This document shows positions 1 to 10,133 of a DNA stretch of 37,701 nt, in pieces. Each line of letters opens with the position of its first letter. The stretch's first letter is position 1. Position numbers and translations under genes: made by a program. Under the pieces are notes generated by a model. That model was not told the origin of the DNA. It did not search any database and saw only the letters and a list, made by a program, of their open reading frames with translations. The stretch is from an uncultured Bacilli bacterium (lineage in GTDB: Bacteria > Bacillota_I > Bacilli_A > RF39 > UBA660), in contig CANRAA010000007.1 of assembly GCA_947628485.1 (NCBI GenBank), forward strand, positions 1 to 37,701, written 5' to 3'.

Positions 1-58
1 TTGCTTTCTTTTTTTCGCTTTTTTAGGTTAATTTAATTTTTAAATTCTTGGTGGTTAG

Positions 59-1735
59 AAATTTAAAATTAACAATTTAGATCAAGTATGTATAACAGAG
101 ACAGATGATATAAACACATGTAATGGTAAATGGCAAAACATAACAGAAAACAATCAATATAGTTATACATTCCCAGATGGAACAGAAGGTGTAAAAGTAA
201 TATTTGGGTTTGTAAAAGATAGATATGGAAATAAATCGTTATCAATTAGTGATGTAATAACCTATGATGTAACACCACCAACAGTGTCATACAGTGTACC
301 AAGTGGAACATATAATGCTAACCAAACAGTAACAGTAACACCAAGTGATGCAGTATCAGGAGTAGGGGTATGGGCAGTACATACATATAATGCAGGAGCA
401 TTAAATTATAGTAATCAAGATTGGACAAAATCAAATAGTAATTTAACGGGATATCCAAGCTATGATGTAACATTAACAGAGGGGATATGGACAATATATT
501 CTAGTGTTTATGATAATGCAAGTAATATAATAGTACAAGAACCAAATAATGGAGATGGCTGGCATTATGAAACATACACGATAGATACAACGCCACCGAC
601 AGTATGGTATAGTTTATCAGAAGGGACATATACAGGAACTCAAACCTTAACCATAATACCAAATGATAACTTAACCGGAGTAGGAGTATGGGCAGTACAT
701 GTATATAAAGATGGAGTAAAGATAGAAGAACAATCAAATAATTATTTAACAGGACAACCTAATTTTACAGTAACCTTAACAGAAGGGAGTACATGGACGA
801 TATATGCTACTGTTTATGATAATGCAGGAAACTTAATAAATCAACAACCGAACAATGGAACATGGTTCTATCAAAACTATATAATACAATCAAATGGAGG
901 AGAAAACTTAAAAACATTACAATCAACAACAAGTACACAATACTTAAGAGAAGCATATTCAGGAGATGAATTGCTTCGATACATAGGAGAATATTCCGAG
1001 ATAACAAATAATTACATTTGTTTTGGAACAAGCGATGTAAATGCTTGTACAAGTAATCCAGATACATATATGTACAGAATAATAGGAATTCAAAAAAGTG
1101 ATAATGATACATTAGGATTAAAAATGAATCAATTAAAGATAATCAAAGCCACTCCAATAAAAAATGATGATGGTAAGGTAAGTGAAGGGGCGTGGTCAGC
1201 AGATGGCAATATTAATTGGGATCATGATAGAAATTCAGTAAGAACATATTTAAACACAACATTCTTAAGTACAATTGATGGAACATGGCAAACAATAATA
1301 AGCAATCCAAAATGGTATATGGGAGATAATGGTGAACTTGCAGCCACAGCAACAGGGATGATGTCAAACGAAAAAACAGCAACAACAAATGCATCATATA
1401 AGATAGGCTTAATGTATGCCAGTGATTATTATTACTCATGGGAATACCCAAGTAGTTGGTCTTCTGAAGACGTAAATACAAATAGTTGGTTACATATAGC
1501 CCACGGAACAAGTAGTAGTCCAACATATCCGAGTCGTGCCGAATGGACGATGGCTAGGTTCGGCAAATACAGTATCCACGGTTACTATGCGTGGGCGGTG
1601 TTTAATAGGGGCTTCGAGAGTAGGGAGCCCGTGGACAACGCGGGGGCGTTACGCCCGGTATTCTATCTATCGTCCAATATAAAGATATCGGGTAATGGAA
1701 TAGAAACTAGTCCATTCATAATAACTTTTACGTAG
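59..1735 (+). pseudogene. 5'-truncated surface protein: partial Ig-like repeats, then a DUF6273-like/CLec-like domain with DGR variable region VR2 at the C-terminus
   Basis: The frame stays open upstream of the ATG at 284 (FKINNLDQVCITETDDINTCNGKWQ...) to a TAG at 56-58 with no ATG/GTG/TTG start seen, so the N-terminus is missing. Two ~105-aa tandem repeats (TPPTVSYSVPSGTY... / TPPTVWYSLSEGTY...). The C-terminal half is homologous to ORF 20798-22006 (LLRYIGEYSEITNNYICFGTS...YRIIGIQ...LKIIKATP...). Confidence 0.6.
1555..1666 (+). other. DGR variable region VR2
   Basis: TAGGTTCGGC...GCGTGG..GTG...GCGTTACGCCCGGTATTCTAT is collinear with VR1 and the TR; encodes RFGKYSIHGYYAWAVFNRGFESREPVDNAGALRPVFY. 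Locally GC-rich compared with its surroundings. Confidence 0.75.
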
Positions 1736-1871
1736 CGATATAATATATCGCCCAATCTGGCAATATAGCAATAGTCTAGAAGTGTGCCGGTAGAACAAGT
1801 AGTCTGTTGTGTAAATCTATAATACCGGCCGAGGTTCGCCATAAGGTATAATTATTATAATGTTAAAGTAG

Positions 1872-1920
1872 AAACTGATAAAAATGTCAAAGTTAAAAGT
1901 TGATAGTTTTATCAGTTTTT
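1872..1920 (+). terminator. Rho-independent terminator after the VR2 gene
   Basis: AAACTGATAAAA (1872-1883) / TTTTATCAGTTT (1907-1918), perfect 12-bp stem followed by T residues. Confidence 0.8.
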
Positions 1921-2085
1921 TGATATACTTTGATTAATTCCATAATAAGGAAAAAGTAGGCAAAATATAAATGTTAAAATAAATATTAATAAAAAAATTG
2001 ACTAATTATTGTCATATAAAAATAAAATATGTGTAATATTAAGGCTTTTTTGGTATAATTTTATTAGAAAGTGTGGAAAATAACT

Positions 2086-2274
2086 ATGGAAGAAAAAAAG
2101 GAAAAAGTTGATAGTGAAAAAAATAAAGTTAAACTAAAAAGCGAAATGTATAATCATGACAATGAACTAATGGAAAGGCGCGAAGACAGTAATGATGCTG
2201 TCATGTGGGGATTTGTTCTTGGATTTATTCTTTTCTTTATTCTTCTTATTTTAATAATTGCTTTTACAGTATAG
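2086..2274 (+). CDS. small single-TM protein
   Basis: ORF with C-terminal hydrophobic helix WGFVLGFILFFILLILIIAFTV; ATG at 2086 inside the given ORF. Confidence 0.6.
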   Translation: MEEKKEKVDSEKNKVKLKSEMYNHDNELMERREDSNDAVMWGFVLGFILFFILLILIIAFTV

Positions 2275-2285
2275 GAGGAATAATA

Positions 2286-2795
2286 ATGGTTCTAAAGTGC
2301 TTAGAGATATTTTTAGCCCGGATAGTGGATGTAACTCTAGGTACAATTAGAACCGTTTTTTTCGTTAAAGGAAAAACTATTGAACCTTTTATAATTGCTT
2401 TTTTTGAAGTCTTAGTTTGGTATATAGTGGCAAGAGAGGCTATCAATACCGATATGAATATGTGGGTTGTAGCTATATTTTATGCGGCTGGCTATGCCAC
2501 GGGTACTTTTATTGGATCTAAGTTATCCCAAAAATTAATTAAAGAAGTTGTGGGAGTACAAATAGTTTTAAAGAAGGGTTCTGAAAAATTAGTTTCTAAA
2601 TTAAGGAAGATGGGTTATGCAGTATCGGTGATTTTACTTAAAAATGATTATAAAGGTAATGATAAAGATATGTTATATATTCAAATTAGTAATCGAAGAC
2701 TAAAAGAACTAACTGGTATTGTAAATAAATATGATAAAGAGGCCTTTATGGTGGTAAGTGAAACAAAACTTGTGCATAATGGCTTTATTAAATAA
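2286..2795 (+). CDS. DUF2179/YebE-type membrane protein
   Basis: LARIVDVTLGTIRTVFFVKGKTIEPFIIAFFEVLVWYIVAREAI...YAAGYATGTFIGSKL; RBS AGGAGG before the ATG at 2286. Confidence 0.8.
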   Translation: MVLKCLEIFLARIVDVTLGTIRTVFFVKGKTIEPFIIAFFEVLVWYIVAREAINTDMNMWVVAIFYAAGYATGTFIGSKLSQKLIKEVVGVQIVLKKGSEKLVSKLRKMGYAVSVILLKNDYKGNDKDMLYIQISNRRLKELTGIVNKYDKEAFMVVSETKLVHNGFIK

Positions 2796-2826
2796 CTTTT
2801 GGGTTGTGTAAAAATAAAAACTTTGG

Positions 2827-2869
2827 TATAATACAATTGCAGATTTAAGTGGGACATAATATCCCGCTT
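2827..2869 (+). promoter_or_regulatory. promoter (TATAAT 2827-2832) plus rimP 5' leader hairpin
   Basis: AAGTGGGA (2847-2854) CATAATA TCCCGCTT (2862-2869), then TTTATTTA, upstream of rimP. Confidence 0.6.
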
Positions 2870-2898
2870 TTATTTATAAAAGAGGTGAAGAAGAAAAA

Positions 2899-3141
2899 GT
2901 GTTAGAGGATTTAAGAAAGGCTATAGATAAGGCTTTATCAGAGAAAGAAATTATGGTTAGTGATATCTTTTTAGAGAAAAAAGGTAAATATACTTTTTTA
3001 ACCGTCGAGCTAGATAAAGTTGGGGGAATTGATTTAGACGGGATAGTTATGGCTACCAATATAATAAACCCTATAGTAGATGAATATGATATATGTGATA
3101 ATGAATACATTTTAGATGTAATTAGTAAGGAAAGAGGTTAA
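2899..3141 (+). CDS. rimP: RimP-like ribosome maturation factor, N-terminal domain only
   Basis: Position directly upstream of nusA; ...DLDGIVMATNIINPIVDEYDICDNEYILDVISKERG matches the end of the RimP N-domain; GTG start. Confidence 0.75.
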   Translation: MLEDLRKAIDKALSEKEIMVSDIFLEKKGKYTFLTVELDKVGGIDLDGIVMATNIINPIVDEYDICDNEYILDVISKERG

Positions 3142-3144
3142 ATT

Positions 3145-4257
3145 ATGGATAGTAAAGCATTTATTAAAGCATTAGATGCAATAGTTAAAGAAAAAAATAT
3201 TAGTGCTGATGTAGTTTTTGAAGCAATGACTTTAGCATTACAAACAGCTTATAAGAAAAATTTTGATTCGAAGACTAATGTAAGAGTAGATATTAATAGA
3301 GAAACAGGCGATATTAAAGTTTATTCTTATTTAGTTGTTGTACCGGAAATTGATGAAGGGGAAGAAGTAGTTGATGAAGAAGGAAATGTAACGGTAAATC
3401 CTCCTAAAATTAATATTGATGCACAAATTCTTTTAGAAGATGCCTTAAAGATTGATCCGAATGCTAAAATTGGGGATACAATTGAAAAGGAAGTTACGCC
3501 AAAAGATTTTGGAAGAGTGGCAGCTGGAACAGCAAAACAAGTCGTAACTCAAAAAATAAGAGAAGCCGAAAAAGAAAGTATAATTGCCGAATTTGCCGAC
3601 AAAGAATATGAACTTATGCTAGGTTTAGTGGCGATGGAAGACCAAAGAAACTACTATATTGATTTAGGAAGAACAAGAGGTATTTTACCAAAGAGTGAAA
3701 TAATTCCTGGCGAAACTATTAAAATGGGCTCTAATATAAGAGTATATATAACCAAAGTTGAAAATGGCACTAAAGGACCAGTTATTATGGTTTCTCGTAA
3801 ACACTATGGTTTTGTTAAAAGATTATTTGAGTCTTTTATTCCCGAATTACAAAGTGGGGATATCGTTTTATATGGTGTGGCTAGAGATGCGGGTAATCGT
3901 AGTAAAGTTGCGGTTTATTCTACTAATGAAAGGATTGATGCGATTGGTTCTTGTATTGGGGAAAAAGGAAGTCGAATTGCCAGCATTTTAAAAGAACTTA
4001 ATGGGGAAAGAGTGGATTTAGTTTTATATGATGAAGATCCTGCCACTTTTATTGCTAATGCCTTAAGTCCTGCTAAAAATGTTATAGTTAATATTACTAA
4101 TGAAGAGAAAAAGGAAGCCTTAGCCATTGTGACAGATGATAATTTATCTCTTGCGATTGGTAAAAAAGGAAGTAATATTAAACTTGCCAGTAAACTAACT
4201 AAGTATAAATTAGAAATTAAAACTTTATCTCAAATAAATGAGGAAGGAAATAAATAG
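3145..4257 (+). CDS. nusA: transcription termination/antitermination factor NusA
   Basis: S1/KH domain organisation, e.g. GRTRGILPKSEIIPGE, AIGSCIGEKGSRIASILKELNGERVDLV, LAIGKKGSNIKLASKLT. Confidence 0.95.
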   Translation: MDSKAFIKALDAIVKEKNISADVVFEAMTLALQTAYKKNFDSKTNVRVDINRETGDIKVYSYLVVVPEIDEGEEVVDEEGNVTVNPPKINIDAQILLEDALKIDPNAKIGDTIEKEVTPKDFGRVAAGTAKQVVTQKIREAEKESIIAEFADKEYELMLGLVAMEDQRNYYIDLGRTRGILPKSEIIPGETIKMGSNIRVYITKVENGTKGPVIMVSRKHYGFVKRLFESFIPELQSGDIVLYGVARDAGNRSKVAVYSTNERIDAIGSCIGEKGSRIASILKELNGERVDLVLYDEDPATFIANALSPAKNVIVNITNEEKKEALAIVTDDNLSLAIGKKGSNIKLASKLTKYKLEIKTLSQINEEGNK

Positions 4258-4263
4258 AATTAT

Positions 4264-4521
4264 ATGAAAGAGAGAAAAATTCCGATGCGAACCTGCATAG
4301 TCAGTCGGGAAAAATGTGAAAAAAGAGATTTAATTAGAGTAGTTCGCGATAAAGAAGGTAACGTTCATGTTGATTTAACAGGCAAAATGAATGGAAGAGG
4401 TGCTTATCTAAAAAAAGATAAAGATATATTTTTAAAAGCGAAGAATAGTAAAATTTTAGATAAAGTGCTAGAAGTAGAAGTTAATGATGAAATATATGAA
4501 GAATTAAATAATTTATTATAA
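4264..4521 (+). CDS. ylxR: YlxR family protein (DUF448, RnpM)
   Basis: RKIPMRTCIVSREKCEKRDLIRVVR...GKMNGRGAYLKK; between nusA and infB. Confidence 0.92.
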   Translation: MKERKIPMRTCIVSREKCEKRDLIRVVRDKEGNVHVDLTGKMNGRGAYLKKDKDIFLKAKNSKILDKVLEVEVNDEIYEELNNLL

Positions 4522-4537
4522 GAAAGGAGAATAAAAA

Positions 4538-6646
4538 ATGACGGTTAAAGAATATGCTAAAGATTTAAATTTATCCGTAGCGGAAGTCTTAAAGAAATGT
4601 ACAGAACTAGGTATCAAAGCGACCAGTGGAGATGATTTTCTTGATGATGATTCCATAGTTATTTTAGATAGTGTTTTAAATCTAATTAGTACAGATGATG
4701 AAATTACTTATGAAGAAGATGAACTGGTTGATAATATCGTAGAAGACATCATGGAAAGCAAAAATATTATGGAAAGTGATTCTTCTAAGAAACAAAAACT
4801 AAAGAAAAAAGATAGTTCGGATGAAAACAAAGATAACTATAATACTTTAAAGAAAGAAATGTATAAGCATAAAGAAAAATTAATGAGTAATGAAGAAGTT
4901 AATGATAATATTATTCTTTATAAAGAAGGTATGACCGTTAATGATTTAGCTAATAGTTTAAATGTCAGTGGCACGGATATTATTAAAAAATTAATGAGTT
5001 TAGGTTTAATGCTTAATTTAAATCAAGAAATTGATTTTGAAAATGCCGAAATTGTTACTTTAGATTATCATAAAACTTTAAAGAAAGAAGAAACGCAAGA
5101 TTTAGCTAATTTTGAAGAATTTGAAATCATTGATAAAGAAGAAGATTTAGTTAAAAGACCTCCAATTGTGACGATTATGGGACATGTTGATCATGGTAAA
5201 ACAACGCTTTTAGACTATATTAGACATTCTCATGTTGTTGATAAAGAATTTGGGGGAATTACCCAACATATTGGAGCTTATCAAATTAATCATAATGGTA
5301 ATTTAATTACATTCATTGATACTCCAGGCCATGCAGCATTTACCGAAATGCGAGCAAGAGGAGCTAGTGTAACGGACATTGTTATTATTATTGTGGCTGC
5401 TGATGATGGCGTTATGCCCCAAACAGAAGAAGCAATTGACCATGCCAAAAGTGCGGGCGTTCCAATCATTGTGGCCGTTAATAAAATTGATAAACCAGAT
5501 GCTAATGTCGAAAGAATTTTAACCGAAATGACCGAAAGAGGTATTACTCCGGAGGCTTGGGGTGGAGATACACCATTTATAAATATTTCCGCGAAGACTG
5601 GTGAAGGAGTACCACTTTTATTAGAAACCATTGAAACAATTGCTGAAATTAACGATTACAAAGCGAATCCTAATCGTTATGCTAGTGGTTCCGTTATTGA
5701 ATCTAGACTTGATAAAAATGTTGGGGGTATTGCCTCATTCATTATTCAAAATGGTACTTTAAGAATTGGCGACCCAATAGTTGTTGGAGAATTCTTTGGT
5801 AAAGTTAGAACCATGAAAAATGATTTAGGAGAAAACATTGCCCAAGCCGGACCTTCAACTCCGGTCGAGGTTACGGGTATTTCCGATAATCCATCCGCTG
5901 GTGATAAATTCATGGCTTTTGAAACCGAAGCTAAAGCCAAAGAAATTGCGAATAAAAGAAAGAATTTAAATGCTTCTAAATATAAAAAAGATATTGTTTC
6001 TTTAGATGATTTATTTAAACAAATTGAAGGTGGTCAAAAAGAAGTCAATATTATTTTAAAAGCCGATGTCAGAGGTAGTGAAGAAGCTGTTAAAGGCGCT
6101 TTAGAAAAAATTAAAGTTGGCGATGTTGCTATTAAAATTATTAGAAGTGGTATTGGGACGATTACCGAAAGTGATGTCGTTCTAGCTAATGCCTCTAATG
6201 CCATTATTATTGGTTTTAATGTCGTACCAAGTAATATTACGAAAGAAATTGCTAAAGAATATAATGTTGACATTCGCCTTTACACTATTATTTACAAATT
6301 GGTTGAAGAAATGGAACAAGCCTTAAATGGTATGTTAGACCCAGAATATGAAGAAAAAATCATTGGCACTGTCGAAATTAGAAAGATATTTAAATATTCT
6401 AAAATTGGTAATATTGCCGGTTGTTACGTAACAGATGGTATAGTTAAGAGTAATGCTAGTGTCCGTCTAGTAAGAGATGGTATTGTTATCTGTACTGATA
6501 AAATTGCTACTTTACAAAGAGGTAAAGAAAGTGTCAAAGAAATGAAAAAAGGTTTTGAGTGTGGAATTACTTTAGAGGCCTATAACGATATTAAAGAAGG
6601 AGATACTTTAGAAGTTTTTGAATTAGTTGAGGTTCAACATGGCTAG
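4538..6646 (+). CDS. infB: translation initiation factor IF-2
   Basis: [45 protein letters not shown]. Confidence 0.97.
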   Translation: MTVKEYAKDLNLSVAEVLKKCTELGIKATSGDDFLDDDSIVILDSVLNLISTDDEITYEEDELVDNIVEDIMESKNIMESDSSKKQKLKKKDSSDENKDNYNTLKKEMYKHKEKLMSNEEVNDNIILYKEGMTVNDLANSLNVSGTDIIKKLMSLGLMLNLNQEIDFENAEIVTLDYHKTLKKEETQDLANFEEFEIIDKEEDLVKRPPIVTIMGHVDHGKTTLLDYIRHSHVVDKEFGGITQHIGAYQINHNGNLITFIDTPGHAAFTEMRARGASVTDIVIIIVAADDGVMPQTEEAIDHAKSAGVPIIVAVNKIDKPDANVERILTEMTERGITPEAWGGDTPFINISAKTGEGVPLLLETIETIAEINDYKANPNRYASGSVIESRLDKNVGGIASFIIQNGTLRIGDPIVVGEFFGKVRTMKNDLGENIAQAGPSTPVEVTGISDNPSAGDKFMAFETEAKAKEIANKRKNLNASKYKKDIVSLDDLFKQIEGGQKEVNIILKADVRGSEEAVKGALEKIKVGDVAIKIIRSGIGTITESDVVLANASNAIIIGFNVVPSNITKEIAKEYNVDIRLYTIIYKLVEEMEQALNGMLDPEYEEKIIGTVEIRKIFKYSKIGNIAGCYVTDGIVKSNASVRLVRDGIVICTDKIATLQRGKESVKEMKKGFECGITLEAYNDIKEGDTLEVFELVEVQHG

Positions 6647-6983
6647 TCATAAAATCGAAAGATTAAATTCCGATATTTTAAAATATTTAAGTAATATAAT
6701 CTTAACCGAAACAAGAGATGAGTTATTTAAAACAATAACTTTAACGGCTGTTGATACTTCAAAAGATTTAAGTTATGCTAAAGTTTATTTTACGAGTATT
6801 AGTGAAATACCTCATAAAGATTTAGAAAAAGAAATGAATGAAGCATCTCCTTACTTAAGAGGTTGTTTAGCTAAAGTATTAAATGATGTAAGATGTATAC
6901 CAAGTTTGCATTTTGAATATGATACATCTATTGAATACGCTACGAAAATAGAAAAAATAATTAATAATTTACATCAAAGTTAA
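6639..6983 (+). CDS. rbfA: 30S ribosome-binding factor RbfA
   Basis: [21 protein letters not shown]...DLSYAKVYFT; overlaps the infB 3' end. Confidence 0.9.
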   Translation: MASHKIERLNSDILKYLSNIILTETRDELFKTITLTAVDTSKDLSYAKVYFTSISEIPHKDLEKEMNEASPYLRGCLAKVLNDVRCIPSLHFEYDTSIEYATKIEKIINNLHQS

Positions 6984-6991
6984 GGGAGTTT

Positions 6992-7561
6992 ATGAAATTA
7001 AAAAATATAAATTTTAAAATAGTTAAGAATATAACATTAAATAAATGCCAAGAAAAACAAATTTTTAATTTATATCACAAGTTATTTACAACTATCTATG
7101 GTTATGATTTTTATGATGCTTATTTAGAAGTTATCAAAAGCAAAAATTATCTAAAACCTAAAAAAGATGTTTTAGAGGCATCACCTAATTCTTCTAAGTT
7201 AAAAGAAGTCTTAGATCAAATTCAAAATGCTGAAAACATATGGGTTATCGAAGTTTTTAATAAACATAAATTAATTGGTTTAGGAAGAATAGAGTTAACT
7301 AAAGATAGTGTTAGGTTAAAAGAATTAGTTTTAAAAGTTAAAAATAAAGATATCATAAAATCTTTTTGGAAAAAAGCAATCGATTTTTTAATATCTTATT
7401 ATGAAGGTGATTATGCCACAATGTCAGTTGAAGTACCTTTTAGAGAGGTAAAATTATTACTTCTTTTAGATAGATTAGGTTTTAAGGAAGATGCTAACAA
7501 AATAGAACTTGATGATATTACTTATCTTTTATCAAAATCTTTAGAGGTCTCAAATGAATAA
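6992..7561 (+). CDS. GNAT-like N-acetyltransferase (tentative)
   Basis: IWVIEVFNKHKLIGLGRIEL...LVLKVKNKDII...LLLLDRLGFKED pattern resembles the GNAT fold. Confidence 0.45.
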   Translation: MKLKNINFKIVKNITLNKCQEKQIFNLYHKLFTTIYGYDFYDAYLEVIKSKNYLKPKKDVLEASPNSSKLKEVLDQIQNAENIWVIEVFNKHKLIGLGRIELTKDSVRLKELVLKVKNKDIIKSFWKKAIDFLISYYEGDYATMSVEVPFREVKLLLLLDRLGFKEDANKIELDDITYLLSKSLEVSNE

Positions 7562-8402
7562 AATAATTGTTATTTCTAAAAGTGCTGGTTTAACTAGTCG
7601 GGATGTTGTTAATAAATTAAGTAAAATATTAGGAACTAAAAAAATTGGACACACCGGAACACTAGACCCAATGGCTTCAGGAGTATTAGTCTGTTTGGTA
7701 GGAAAATATACTAAACTTGCTAGTATCATAACTAGTGAAGAAAAAGAATATATAAGTGAAATTAAATTAGGAATGAATACGGATACTTTAGATATTACAG
7801 GTAATATAACTGAAGAAAGAGAAGTTTTCAAAATAAATAAAGATGAAATTATTAAAGTATTTAATTCTTTAATTGGGGAATATAATCAAACTATTCCTTT
7901 ATATTCGGCCGTTCACGTAAATGGCAAAAGATTATATGAATATGCTAGAGAAGGTAAGAAAGTAGAACTTCCTCAAAATAAAGTATTTATCAAAGAATTA
8001 GAACTTTTAGATTATCAAGATAATATAATTAAATTTAGATGTGTAGTTAGTAAAGGAACTTATATAAGAAGTTTAATTCAAACTATTTGTGAGAATTTAA
8101 ATACGATTGGAGTAATGTCAAGTTTAGTAAGAACTAGACAAGGTAAGTTTAAATTAGAAGATGCTTATACATTAGAAGAGATTCAAAATAAGCAATATAA
8201 AAGTTTAAATATTGAAGATGTTTTAGAAGTAACCCTAGTTAATTTAGAAAATAATCGAAATATTTTGCATTTAGTTCTTAATGGTAATAAATTAAACTTA
8301 GATTATAATGGTTATGTTTTATTTAAATTAAATGAAGAAGAAATTGCCTTATATATTTTTAAAAATAATGAGGGAAGATTAATTATTAAAATAAAGGAAT
8401 AA
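7554..8402 (+). CDS. truB: tRNA pseudouridine(55) synthase TruB
   Basis: GHTGTLDPMASGVLVCLVGKYTKL; KGTYIRSLI. Confidence 0.95.
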   Translation: MNKIIVISKSAGLTSRDVVNKLSKILGTKKIGHTGTLDPMASGVLVCLVGKYTKLASIITSEEKEYISEIKLGMNTDTLDITGNITEEREVFKINKDEIIKVFNSLIGEYNQTIPLYSAVHVNGKRLYEYAREGKKVELPQNKVFIKELELLDYQDNIIKFRCVVSKGTYIRSLIQTICENLNTIGVMSSLVRTRQGKFKLEDAYTLEEIQNKQYKSLNIEDVLEVTLVNLENNRNILHLVLNGNKLNLDYNGYVLFKLNEEEIALYIFKNNEGRLIIKIKE

Positions 8403-8409
8403 AAATTGG

Positions 8410-8913
8410 CTATTCCTTTTTTAATTTGTTTATTAAATTATCAATATCTTTTATAGGTATTCTCGTAAAAGTATTATTTTTTAAAAGATTACAAGCATTT
8501 AAACTTTCTTCTTTACTAATTATTTTATTATCTAATAATAATTCAATTATTTTTAAAGTTCTTATGACAGGGATTCCGTTTTTCATAGCGTAATTTCTTA
8601 ATTTACTATCTCCAGTTGCTAATATCCCGTTGTGTTTTTTAGCTAAGACAAAATTGTTAGCATCATAAATAGATAGTTTAACTTCTTTTTTGTTGATGCT
8701 AAGAGCATCTATAATATCTTTATCGCTTGATTTAATTACTTTAAATTTGTTTATAACTTCTAAGTCTCCAGTTTGATTATTTATTTCATCATATTTTATT
8801 AAATCACTAATATAAACATTGTCTAAACTTACAAATTTATTTAAAATATGGGCAATATTTAAATCAGTTATTATATTAGTATCAGTAATTATAATTTTCT
8901 TGGTTATATTCAT
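8410..8913 (-). CDS. PIN-domain-like protein (putative toxin/nuclease)
   Basis: IIITDTNIITDL N-terminal Asp motif; DANNFVLAKKHNGILATGDSKLRNYAMKNGIPVI, a typical PIN C-terminal Asp cluster. Confidence 0.7.
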   Translation of the reverse strand: MNITKKIIITDTNIITDLNIAHILNKFVSLDNVYISDLIKYDEINNQTGDLEVINKFKVIKSSDKDIIDALSINKKEVKLSIYDANNFVLAKKHNGILATGDSKLRNYAMKNGIPVIRTLKIIELLLDNKIISKEESLNACNLLKNNTFTRIPIKDIDNLINKLKKE

Positions 8914-9922
8914 TTATGGTAACATCTAAAAGTTCACAAGCTTTATTTAAAGTAATAATATTTTCGGCTTCTAATTTACATACTAGTCTTTTAAATTGAT
9001 AAGATTTTTCAGGCATAATAGGATTTTTATCTTTTAAACCATTATCTTTATTAAAAAAGGTAGTTAAATTTTTATAAAGATAGTTTGAAATAATATTTAA
9101 ATCTTTTAATCTATGAATAATAGCCGTAAAACTAACCTTGTATTCATTCTTAAAGGCCTCTAATTCATAAAAACTAATACTTCCTCTTTGAGTACCAAAT
9201 TCCTTTTTAATGGCCTCTTCCGGCATTAATAGGGCACTGGCAAAGCGATTAACTAATTTTTCTTCCATATCTTTATTTTGAATATTTAAGATTAAGTGTC
9301 CAAGTTCATGAGAAATTGTAAATCTTTGTCTTGTGCCATCTTTTTGGCCATCTAAAATAACGATAACAGGTAGGCCTTCAATTATTTCACTAAAACCATC
9401 AAATCCTTCAAAAAGATAATCAAGATTCTTAATACTAATAATAATAATTCCTAGATTTTCTAAAACATTTATTAAATTGGATACGGGAAGAGTAGCAGTT
9501 AAATTATAATCACTTCTAAATTTATAAGCAATATTTTCGGCATCATCTAAAGTATAGCAATCATAATTTTTTAAATTGTTTTTCTTTTTAGCAATATCAC
9601 ACATACTTAAAACTTCAAAATATTTGGCTACTTCTTCTTTAATCGTTTGTTTTAATAATTCTAGTTTTTGACCATTAATATTTCTTTTCTTTCTAAAAGA
9701 ATTAAACTTAATTTTTGGTTCTTTATAACTTTTTAATATTTCTGTTGTTTTAACATTATAGGCTTTGGCAAATTCGATTATTTTGGTTGAATTAGGAATA
9801 ATTAAACCTTTTTCATATTTACAAACAGCTGGGGCGGACATATTAAGTATTTTACTAGCCTCTTTTAAAGACATTTTTTTAAGTAATCTAATTCTTTTTA
9901 AATTATAACCGATATTATTCAT
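8882..9922 (-). CDS. XRE-family HTH fused to ImmA/IrrE-family metallopeptidase
   Basis: N-terminal HTH (LKRIRLLKKMSLKEASKILNMSAPAVCKYEKG); zinc motif RFTISHELGHLILN. Confidence 0.88.
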   Translation of the reverse strand: MNNIGYNLKRIRLLKKMSLKEASKILNMSAPAVCKYEKGLIIPNSTKIIEFAKAYNVKTTEILKSYKEPKIKFNSFRKKRNINGQKLELLKQTIKEEVAKYFEVLSMCDIAKKKNNLKNYDCYTLDDAENIAYKFRSDYNLTATLPVSNLINVLENLGIIIISIKNLDYLFEGFDGFSEIIEGLPVIVILDGQKDGTRQRFTISHELGHLILNIQNKDMEEKLVNRFASALLMPEEAIKKEFGTQRGSISFYELEAFKNEYKVSFTAIIHRLKDLNIISNYLYKNLTTFFNKDNGLKDKNPIMPEKSYQFKRLVCKLEAENIITLNKACELLDVTINEYNQENYNY

Positions 9923-10040
9923 AAATATTATCTCCTTGTAGTTAATATTTTAACATTAATCGTCCGTTTTGTAAACTAAAATTAATTGGGTATTTTTGCA
10001 TGTTTTTTTTGCATGTTTTTGTTTACTTTTTACCGGTTTT

Positions 10041-10097
10041 ATAATATAATTATTATTGAAGTTTTTACTTAGATGAAAAAGTTTCCGATTTTCGTCT
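10041..10097 (+). promoter_or_regulatory. rpsO promoter region and 5' leader hairpin (possible S15 autoregulatory leader)
   Basis: TATAAT near 10041; AGATGAAAA (10071-10079) / TTTTCGTCT (10089-10097), 9-bp stem with one G-U, without a T-tract. Confidence 0.5.
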
Positions 10098-10133
10098 CAG
10101 TTTAAACCAATTATTAGAAAGGAAGATGTCAAA

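Noticed and set aside
501-1526. Minus-strand ORFs 501-737, 807-1112 and 1212-1526
   Set aside because: Antisense to the VR2 surface gene, with low-complexity Leu/Tyr/His-rich translations; spurious.
5290-6273. Minus-strand ORFs inside infB (5290-5631, 5746-5940, 6034-6273)
   Set aside because: Antisense shadows of a conserved housekeeping gene.
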